A DNA stretch of 5,769 nucleotides, taken from NCBI GenBank assembly GCA_009885205.1, contig VFLE01000005.1, positions 1-5,769 of the forward strand, in the 5' to 3' direction. A program made the position numbers and the translations under genes. This document shows positions 1-3,640 of this stretch, piece by piece (the first letter of the stretch is position 1; each line of letters opens with the position of its first letter). Origin of the DNA: Candidatus Shapirobacteria bacterium (GTDB lineage Bacteria; Patescibacteriota; Microgenomatia; UBA12405). Below the pieces are notes generated by a model. The model did not search any database. It was not told the origin of the DNA and worked only from the letters and a program-made list of their open reading frames with translations.

Positions 1-15
1 AACTGGGCTTTTTTT
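1..15 (+). terminator. Possible 3' half of an intrinsic terminator
   Basis: The window opens with AACTGGGC followed directly by seven T residues, which looks like the descending arm and T-tract of a rho-independent terminator. The ascending arm (expected GCCCAGTT) would lie outside the window, so the call cannot be completed. If real, it ends a plus-strand gene just upstream and makes the polymerase gene the first of a new transcription unit. Confidence 0.3.
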
Positions 16-29
16 ATTAAGTGAGAGAA

Positions 30-1385
30 ATGAAAAAAGAACAAAGATTAACCAGCTTACCAGAACAAATGGTTACTGACCTGAATAAGTTAGGTTTGAC
101 AAAAAGTCAGACAAACTCTGCCATAAAGTTTTTAGACCTACTTAAAAGCAAAAGCTTTCGTAACAACAGGAGTTATGATGCAGGCATTCAATTGCCAAAT
201 ACATACTTAACAAAAGTTTTTAATAACCATTTATATGAGTGGTTAAACCCATTGAAGGAGTCAGGAGTAATTCAAGTATTAAGTAATCAAGAAGGGGTAG
301 AACTTTACTCTAAGAAGTTAGGTATACCTAAAACCTATAACATCAATCCTAGCTACTTCTCAACCCAATCCAATATACAATATCAACTAATTCCATATAA
401 GTACCCCCGTTTTGAAGAAAGTGAACAAAACCAGGTCTTTCAGAGCTACAAAGAGATTGTATCAGATGACCTTAAATCTTTGTCTTTTGACTTTAAAAAA
501 TTAAAAGAAATAGCAATAAAAAAAATAGATTCAATTAACATTAGTTCTTTTAAAACTGGAGAAACAATTGAAAATAGATTTTTCCAGGTTACAATTAAAA
601 AAGAAAAACAATTTACTTATTGGATGACAAAAGAAAATGCTCTTAGAATTGCACAGGAGGATGGTTTAATGCTTATTCAGGACCAGAAGAGGTTCTTTAT
701 CACAAATCCAGAAGAGTTCGTTACGATGAAGAAGAATGTGTTTAGAGATGCCTACCTTGGTTCTATAGATAAAATAGAGAAAGGATACTGGTATGCTGAC
801 CGTAACACAACAAATAACCGCCTTGACTCTAACATAACAAATCTTTGTTCTAACTTAACTGAAGAGATTATCAAATCAAATGACCTGGTTCAATTTGACC
901 TAGCCAATTCACAATTTGCCATTTTAAGTTATTTATTAAACCAAAAAGAAGAAATATCCACTAAAGAAGATTTCAGGCTGTTTAAAGAGTTTGCGGAGTC
1001 AGGTGAGCTATACACTAAAATACAAGAAGAACTTGGCTTAGACTCAAGAAAAGAAGCCAAGATAATGTTGTTTGAGCTTTTATTCTCATCTGAGAAGAAT
1101 AATTCAAAAAACAAAAAGAAAATAGCCCACTTATTTCCGAGTGTTGTATCCTGGATTGATGACTACAAAAGAAATAATGGATATGAGCAGTTTGCTATTT
1201 GGTTGCAAAAGGAGGAATCTAAGATGTTTATTGATGACATCTATCTAACTCTAAAAGAAAAAGGTTTATTCTGTCTAACAAAGCACGATTCGATAATTAT
1301 AAGGAAAGAAAACGAGGAAGAAGTTGAGACCTTCCTAAAAGAATATTTTGATTCAATAAATTTTAATGCTAAACTTGTTAAATAA
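30..1385 (+). CDS. Superfamily A (TV-Pol-like) polymerase of a mobile element or phage
   Basis: This 451-residue protein is probably a template-dependent nucleic acid polymerase used in phage replication. The N-terminal ~110 residues look like a winged-helix replication-protein domain (IQLPNTYL, YEWLNPLKESGVI, KTYNINP). The C-terminal ~190 residues carry, in order, a conserved Arg (NNRLDSNI, R264), a motif A-like strand with the catalytic Asp in FDLANSQ (D290), a motif B-like helix RKEAKxMLFELLF (R340, K344), and a motif C-like LTKHDS (H419, D420). This order of Asp, Arg-Lys helix and His-Asp is that of family A DNA polymerases and T7-type RNA polymerases. No 3'-5' exonuclease domain is visible, and the protein is much shorter than Pol I. 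The TV-Pol family described from transposons and viruses has this compact form and was proposed to combine primase and polymerase activity; membership is inferred. The ATG at 30 is preferred to an in-frame GTG at 21, and an in-frame TAA lies at 18-20. Confidence 0.72.
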   Translation: MKKEQRLTSLPEQMVTDLNKLGLTKSQTNSAIKFLDLLKSKSFRNNRSYDAGIQLPNTYLTKVFNNHLYEWLNPLKESGVIQVLSNQEGVELYSKKLGIPKTYNINPSYFSTQSNIQYQLIPYKYPRFEESEQNQVFQSYKEIVSDDLKSLSFDFKKLKEIAIKKIDSINISSFKTGETIENRFFQVTIKKEKQFTYWMTKENALRIAQEDGLMLIQDQKRFFITNPEEFVTMKKNVFRDAYLGSIDKIEKGYWYADRNTTNNRLDSNITNLCSNLTEEIIKSNDLVQFDLANSQFAILSYLLNQKEEISTKEDFRLFKEFAESGELYTKIQEELGLDSRKEAKIMLFELLFSSEKNNSKNKKKIAHLFPSVVSWIDDYKRNNGYEQFAIWLQKEESKMFIDDIYLTLKEKGLFCLTKHDSIIIRKENEEEVETFLKEYFDSINFNAKLVK

Positions 1386-1405
1386 ACTTTTTTTTCGTAT
1401 ATTTA
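1375..1405 (+). promoter_or_regulatory. Possible Bacteroidetes-type promoter at the end of the polymerase gene
   Basis: TTG at 1375-1377 is followed after 20 bases by TATATTTA at 1398-1405, a 7 of 8 match to the Bacteroidetes -7 element TAnnTTTG at a spacing within the usual range. The expected transcript start is near 1410. It would drive the structured, gene-free RNA that ends at the terminator around 1521. The region is AT-rich, so a chance match is possible. Confidence 0.35.
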
Positions 1406-1409
1406 TAGT

Positions 1410-1521
1410 AGAGGTTCCAAGTTCATCCTGCTTAAACTCATTAGCAAAAACTTGGTTTTAATTGTTGTTGGTTTAATATCCAACCAGAAAGCCAGGCGTA
1501 AGGTACCTGGCTTTCTTTTTT
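1410..1521 (+). ncRNA. Candidate small structured RNA
   Basis: No plausible reading frame covers this ~112-base stretch, yet it contains three consecutive inverted repeats. CCAAGTT (1417-1423) pairs with AACTTGG (1449-1455). GTTGG (1467-1471) pairs with CCAAC (1480-1484). A strong terminator hairpin (1486-1516) is followed by a T-run. A possible promoter ends at 1405. A promoter, three stems and a terminator make a plausible independent small RNA. The alternative is a long structured 3' UTR of the polymerase message. No known RNA family was recognised. Confidence 0.35.
1486..1521 (+). terminator. Intrinsic terminator
   Basis: AGAAAGCCAGG (1486-1496) pairs perfectly over 11 bases with CCTGGCTTTCT (1506-1516) across a 9-base loop, and T residues run through 1521. 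It would end transcription of the polymerase and of the candidate small RNA, separating them from the next gene. Confidence 0.88.
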
Positions 1522-1529
1522 ATATATAC

Positions 1530-1574
1530 CTAAACCGTTTTAGAAATAAAGTTATTCACACTAAACCGCTTTAG
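1530..1574 (+). repeat. Twin 14-base operator-like direct repeats
   Basis: CTAAACCGTTTTAG (1530-1543) and CTAAACCGCTTTAG (1561-1574) differ at one base. Each is itself an inverted repeat (CTAAA...TTTAG, 5-bp arms, 4-base centre). Their starts are 31 bases apart, close to three helical turns, so two bound dimers would lie on one face of the DNA. The second copy ends 7 bases before a TATATTTG promoter element. This is the layout of a repressor or activator operator pair controlling the gene at 1641; the binding protein is not identified in the window. Confidence 0.55.
1548..1561 (+). repeat. AAAGTTATTCACAC repeat, copy 1 (DnaA-box-like)
   Basis: This 14-mer recurs exactly at 1900-1913. It contains TTATTCACA, which fits the bacterial DnaA box pattern TTATnCACA. 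It lies between the two operator-like 14-mers and ends 20 bases before the TATATTTG element at 1582, so it could equally be an upstream promoter element or activator site. Confidence 0.5.
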
Positions 1575-1581
1575 TATAAAA

Positions 1582-1589
1582 TATATTTG
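1582..1589 (+). promoter_or_regulatory. Bacteroidetes -7 promoter element for the 1641 gene
   Basis: TATATTTG is an exact match to the Bacteroidetes -7 consensus TAnnTTTG. No TTG lies at the usual -33 distance; the AAAGTTATTCACAC repeat occupies that place instead, which may mean dependence on an activator or a phage factor. The predicted start near 1595 gives a leader of about 45 bases that contains the 1600-1624 hairpin. The element also overlaps the perfect palindrome TTGGTA-TT-TACCAA at 1587-1600. Confidence 0.5.
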
Positions 1590-1599
1590 GTATTTACCA

Positions 1600-1624
1600 A
1601 TATATGTAATACTTTTACATATAT
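1600..1624 (+). promoter_or_regulatory. 10-bp hairpin in the 5' leader of the 1641 gene
   Basis: ATATATGTAA (1600-1609) pairs perfectly with TTACATATAT (1615-1624) around a 5-base loop, ending 16 bases before the ATG. It may act as an mRNA stabiliser, as a site for translational autoregulation by the encoded putative nucleic-acid-binding protein, or as a DNA operator. All base pairs but one are A-T, so the RNA form is only moderately stable. Confidence 0.4.
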
Positions 1625-1640
1625 ATTTAAAACAAACATT

Positions 1641-1895
1641 ATGACAACAACAATCGAAAAACAAAACGTTCACCAGGGTGTGGTAGCAGAAATTAAGGAA
1701 ACAAGCTCAAAATTTGGCCATAGCTGGCTTATTAAGATGGACCACGGTGCAAACTATTACTTCAGTGCTAAAACGCCTGATATGGCACCTAAAATGTTTG
1801 AGATAGGAAAGAAAGCTGCATTCACAGCTAAGCAAAAAACAAGTGCAAGTGGTAATACCTATTTTGTAATTGAAAATGTATTCTATACCTTCTAA
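1641..1895 (+). CDS. Small beta-rich protein, possible OB-fold nucleic-acid-binding protein
   Basis: An 84-residue protein of uncertain function. After a polar N-terminus (MTTTIEKQN), alternating hydrophobic residues predict beta strands: GVVAEIKET, SWLIKMDHG, NYYFSAKT, KAAFTAKQKT and NTYFVIENVFY. A lysine-rich strand followed by a SASGN turn and aromatic positions (Trp29, Tyr39, Tyr40, Phe41, Tyr74) recall small OB-fold single-strand-binding proteins. Its position behind a replication polymerase fits such a role, but this is inference from pattern and context, not a firm family match. The ATG at 1641 is chosen because it follows an A-rich leader (TTAAAACAAACATT) typical of Bacteroidetes. The open frame extends upstream to 1587, but that part runs through the hairpin and promoter element and encodes an unlikely sequence. 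The gene is probably controlled by the repeats upstream. Confidence 0.7.
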   Translation: MTTTIEKQNVHQGVVAEIKETSSKFGHSWLIKMDHGANYYFSAKTPDMAPKMFEIGKKAAFTAKQKTSASGNTYFVIENVFYTF

Positions 1896-1899
1896 TAAA

Positions 1900-1913
1900 A
1901 AAGTTATTCACAC
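1900..1913 (+). repeat. AAAGTTATTCACAC repeat, copy 2 (DnaA-box-like)
   Basis: Exact second copy of the 14-mer at 1548-1561, starting 5 bases after the stop of the 1641 gene and ending 23 bases before a TATATTTA element. Both copies lie upstream of a -7-like element in the same orientation, which supports a promoter role. The TTATTCACA core also fits a DnaA box. Confidence 0.5.
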
Positions 1914-1916
1914 CTG

Positions 1917-1944
1917 TTGGGTTTATAAAATTTACCTATATTTA
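1917..1944 (+). promoter_or_regulatory. Possible promoter for the 1950/2071 gene pair
   Basis: TTG (1917-1919), 17 bases, then TATATTTA (1937-1944), a near match to the Bacteroidetes pattern TTG-N17-23-TAnnTTTG. The predicted transcript start falls at or just before the ATG at 1950, so the message would be leaderless or nearly so. The AAAGTTATTCACAC repeat lies immediately upstream. Confidence 0.4.
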
Positions 1945-1949
1945 TAAAT

Positions 1950-2081
1950 ATGAAAACAAAACTTAAAAAAGAATTTGGTGATAATGTAGCCAAAACCATC
2001 ATAGAGATGCAGAAGGCATTAAATAAACAAGGAGCTCAACAAACAATTAAATTAATTAAGGACAAAAAAGATGGAAAATAA
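1950..2081 (+). CDS. 43-residue basic small protein
   Basis: A short reading frame of 43 codons (begins MKTKLKKEFGDNV, ends IKLIKDKKDGK). The product is lysine-rich, without cysteines or membrane segments, and looks mostly helical. No family was recognised. The stop codon lies inside the start of the next gene: the 2071 ATG overlaps the last codons by 11 bases in another frame, which suggests translational coupling. Promoter-like sequence stands directly upstream, and no other frame uses this stretch. It could be a short leader peptide whose translation controls the NUMOD-like gene, or a small accessory phage protein. Confidence is moderate because the frame is short and the region is A-rich. 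Confidence 0.5.
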   Translation: MKTKLKKEFGDNVAKTIIEMQKALNKQGAQQTIKLIKDKKDGK

Positions 2082-2277
2082 ACACGAAGAATGGTGCAGA
2101 GCAGTTTCAAAACGCATCGCAAAGATTGACATATATACAGGTAAAACTCTTGAAGAGTTTGGGAGCATCTATTCTGCAGCAATTGCCCTTGGCAATGCAA
2201 AATATGTAAGCAATCTAAGCAAGGCTATAAATGGGAAATTAAAGACCTGCTATGGTTTTATGTGGATAAAACTGTAA
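2071..2277 (+). CDS. Stand-alone NUMOD-like DNA-binding domain protein
   Basis: A 68-residue protein resembling the NUMOD modules that occur in tandem in homing endonucleases and help recognise DNA. Visible landmarks are IDIYTGKTLEEFGSI (residues 19-33), the helix SAAIALGNAKYVSNLSKAINGK (about 35-56), and the closing KTCYGFMWIKL (58-68). The order 'Y.tGk...F.Si..Aa..lg....nIskainGk.kt.yGf.W' is typical of that family. No HNH or GIY-YIG nuclease motif is present, and nothing nuclease-like adjoins it. It may be the remnant of a homing endonuclease or a domesticated DNA-binding regulator; the intact frame and coupling to the preceding small gene favour a functional protein. The start at 2071 is the only ATG that gives the whole domain. 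Confidence 0.68.
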   Translation: MENKHEEWCRAVSKRIAKIDIYTGKTLEEFGSIYSAAIALGNAKYVSNLSKAINGKLKTCYGFMWIKL

Positions 2278-2327
2278 CTTTTTTTAAAAACAATCGTATA
2301 AATAAATAAACCAAATAAAAAACAATT

Positions 2328-2546
2328 ATGAAAAAATCAATCTTAATTATGACAATCGCAGTAGCAACAATGTTTGCAAGCTGTCAAAGCAAAGTAGAAA
2401 AAGCTGCTGAGCAATTTAAAAAACTTGAAAAAGAAAAGGTAGGTGCAACAATGCAAGAAGAGATGTATATCTCACAAAAGCAAATATTGATTCTACAAGA
2501 GTTAACGCCTGAAGAAGGACGAGAAGTCGGAAAGCTTGTTAAATAA
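2328..2546 (+). CDS. Small lipoprotein
   Basis: A 72-residue protein with a lipoprotein signal peptide: MKKSI, a hydrophobic stretch (ILIMTIAVATMF, residues 5-16), then the lipobox-like FASC with the acylated Cys at 19. The predicted mature part, about 54 residues, is charged and helical (QSKVEKAAEQFKKLEKEK...), with no further cysteines. It would sit on the periplasmic face of the inner membrane or in the outer membrane. The -3 residue of the lipobox is Phe rather than the usual Leu. Phage lipoproteins of this size can block superinfection or act as outer-membrane spanin subunits. Spanin is less favoured here because the gene is on the opposite strand from the lysis genes. The leader is A-rich (CCAAATAAAAAACAATT), and a terminator follows the stop codon directly. 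Confidence 0.75.
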   Translation: MKKSILIMTIAVATMFASCQSKVEKAAEQFKKLEKEKVGATMQEEMYISQKQILILQELTPEEGREVGKLVK

Positions 2547-2549
2547 AAT

Positions 2550-2586
2550 GAAAAACCCACCTGATAGCGATTACGGTGGGTTTTTC
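2550..2586. terminator. Bidirectional terminator between convergent blocks
   Basis: GAAAAACCCACC (2550-2561) pairs over 12 bases with GGTGGGTTTTTC (2575-2586) across a 13-base loop. T-runs flank the stem on both strands, so it can end the plus-strand lipoprotein message (stop at 2546) and the minus-strand lysis message (stop at 2616). Confidence 0.88.
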
Positions 2587-2615
2587 TTTTGTTATCAGTC
2601 CTAAGCGATAATATG

Positions 2616-3161
2616 TTAAAATTCTCTAAGCAACGTATAGGTGAAATCTTTTAATCCAGATGCCTCGCATCTCTTAATTAAGTAATCAAATTGTTTTGGG
2701 TCATTAAGCACCTGGCATCCAGCCGACCACTTATCAATAATTAAACTCATAAGTAAAGGATTTGCCCTATGTATATTTATTCCAAATAGCCCATTATCAA
2801 TTAATGCAGTTTCTTCAGCAAATCCGTTCTTATTTGAGTCACGGTAAACAACAACTGATTTTCTTTGACATAAAGCCTTGTACTTACCTTGGTGAAGCGC
2901 AAGCTTATATGCATCCAAATATTGATTTGGCTTAAGCAGAGCGGCTCCTTTTGGGTTTAAAAGATTTTGTAGCCAGTATGTGCCAGGATTTGTCGTACAA
3001 GAAAACCAACTGATTGTATCATCTTCAATAAGACAAATTGCATCGTCAAATTTATTTGGAACGTTTGCATTTGAACGTATACCAATAATATGAAACTTTG
3101 ACCACTCATATCCAAGTCTGTTAAATTCAGCCTTAAGCTCTTCAGTACTATACTTCTTCAT
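2616..3161 (-). CDS. Probable phage lysis enzyme with L,D-transpeptidase (YkuD)-like active site
   Basis: A 181-residue protein likely to act on peptidoglycan cross-links or stem peptides. Near the C-terminus the sequence has GLFGINIHR, then IIDKWSAGCQV. His131 and Cys149 are spaced H-x14-S-A-G-C, matching the YkuD pattern H-x14-17-[S/T]-H-G-C except that the middle His is Ala. Upstream segments resemble this fold: AICLIEDDTISWFSCTTNPGTYWLQN (about 41-66) and KSVVVYRDSNKNG (about 101-113). YkuD enzymes use the Cys as nucleophile. There is no signal peptide, so export through a holin is expected, and two holin-like genes lie just upstream in the operon. The ATG at 3161 overlaps the preceding stop by 14 bases and has AGGTGG 9 bases upstream. 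A GTG at 3200 would extend it by 13 residues but overlap the neighbour by 53 bases. Alternatives are an uncharacterised tail or cell-wall protein. Confidence 0.65.
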   Translation of the reverse strand: MKKYSTEELKAEFNRLGYEWSKFHIIGIRSNANVPNKFDDAICLIEDDTISWFSCTTNPGTYWLQNLLNPKGAALLKPNQYLDAYKLALHQGKYKALCQRKSVVVYRDSNKNGFAEETALIDNGLFGINIHRANPLLMSLIIDKWSAGCQVLNDPKQFDYLIKRCEASGLKDFTYTLLREF

Positions 3162-3360
3162 CTGTTGTTCCACCTTTAATTTTTGTAAAAATTCCCCCAC
3201 AAGCTATTACTGCAGTAAGAACAAGTTTTGGCCACTCCTTTTTTATATCGAAGTTAACCCAGTCGATTAATACCCAAGCTGAGCTTATTGCAACTGCGAC
3301 ACCAATAATTGTAGATAAACTTGAACGGTTTAGTTTTCCTTTTTTGTTATTTTTTTCCAT
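3148..3360 (-). CDS. Small two-segment membrane protein, holin candidate
   Basis: A 70-residue protein with a basic N-terminus (MEKNNKKGKLNR), a first hydrophobic segment (STIIGVAVAISSAWVLIDWV, about 16-35), a charged turn (NFDIKKEW), a second segment (PKLVLTAVIACGGIF, about 44-58) and a charged tail ending TTDEEV. Two membrane spans in about 70 residues and a position directly before a lysis enzyme fit a class II holin, which would permeabilise the inner membrane and release the enzyme. It overlaps the upstream gene by 31 bases and the downstream one by 14, pointing to coupled translation. No family was recognised by sequence, so the holin call rests on topology and context. Confidence 0.6.
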   Translation of the reverse strand: MEKNNKKGKLNRSSLSTIIGVAVAISSAWVLIDWVNFDIKKEWPKLVLTAVIACGGIFTKIKGGTTDEEV

Positions 3361-3527
3361 ATTCTTTTAACTAGTATTGTTACTAAAAATGAAGTAATTG
3401 CACCTGTCATAGCAAGCAAGATTGTTGAGACAAATGAAGACCCTTCTGGGATGCTTGATGCTGATAGTACAGTTCCTCCTATTGTAGATGCAATTTCTGC
3501 AGTGTGATAATTGTTGTTATGTATCAT
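3330..3527 (-). CDS. Small membrane protein, holin or antiholin candidate
   Basis: A 65-residue protein with one clear membrane span (FVSTILLAMTGAITSFLVTILV, about 32-53) followed by a strongly basic tail (KRIWKKITKKEN), and a weaker, partly hydrophobic N-terminal stretch (EIASTIGGTVLSASSI). The basic tail would lie in the cytoplasm. Together with the overlapping next gene it could form a holin/antiholin or two-component holin pair. The ATG at 3527 is preferred because the frame further upstream runs straight through the tRNA-like gene; it follows the leader CAAAAAACAAACAAACA, typical of Bacteroidetes. That leader starts exactly at the tRNA 3' end, so tRNA processing could create this message's 5' end. 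Confidence 0.58.
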   Translation of the reverse strand: MIHNNNYHTAEIASTIGGTVLSASSIPEGSSFVSTILLAMTGAITSFLVTILVKRIWKKITKKEN

Positions 3528-3544
3528 TGTTTGTTTGTTTTTTG

Positions 3545-3617
3545 AGATGGTGACAAGATTCGAACTTGCATTTAATTGTGTTGCGCACAAGTGGCTCACC
3601 GTTCGACCCACACCATC
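3545..3617 (-). tRNA. tRNA-Cys(GCA)-like gene within the late operon
   Basis: Read on the minus strand, 73 bases fold as a tRNA. The acceptor stem is perfect over 7 bp (GATGGTG/CACCATC). A 3-bp D-stem (GGT/GCC) has a loop containing the GG pair. A 5-base variable loop is present. The T-arm (GCAAG/CTTGT) has a canonical TTCGAAT loop. The anticodon GCA (window 3582-3584) reads Cys codons, and the discriminator base is U, the known identity base of tRNA-Cys. CCA is not encoded. There are oddities. The base before the anticodon is C rather than the nearly universal U33. The 27-43 pair is C-U. Bases 32 and 38 (G, C) could pair, closing the loop to 5 bases. It may be a functional but divergent phage tRNA, a decaying one, or a tRNA-like processing signal. 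It lies 12 bases past the connector stop. Confidence 0.7.
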
Positions 3618-3620
3618 GTA

Positions 3621-3640
3621 TTCGTTTAATTAAAAACGAA
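3621..3640 (-). promoter_or_regulatory. Small hairpin over the connector stop codon, next to the tRNA
   Basis: TTCGTTT (3621-3627) pairs with AAACGAA (3634-3640) over 7 bp with a 6-base loop that contains the TAA stop of the connector gene. It ends 3 bases from the tRNA 5' end on the minus strand. It is too weak, and lacks the T-run, to be a convincing terminator, but it could guide processing between the structural message and the tRNA. Confidence 0.3.

Noticed and set aside
929..1114. Open minus-strand frame of 61 codons
   Set aside because: It lies wholly inside the polymerase gene, antisense to conserved catalytic motifs, and its Ser/Phe-rich product is what the complement of a Lys/Glu-rich gene gives.
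1587..1640. N-terminal extension of the 84-residue protein
   Set aside because: The extension would be encoded by the -7 element, palindrome and hairpin; the ATG at 1641 has the expected A-rich leader.
2293..2304. CGTATAAATAAA as promoter of the lipoprotein gene
   Set aside because: AT-rich with no TAnnTTTG match and no TTG at the right distance; a promoter is likely in this gap but cannot be placed.
3318..3338. Third CTAAACCG box on the minus strand
   Set aside because: CTAAACCGTTCAAG matches the operator-like 14-mer only in part, lacks the TTTAG arm, and is explained by codons Lys-Leu-Asn-Arg-Ser of the holin candidate.
3528..3611. N-terminal extension of the 65-residue membrane protein
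   Set aside because: It is the read-through of the tRNA-like gene; the ATG at 3527 is the sensible start.
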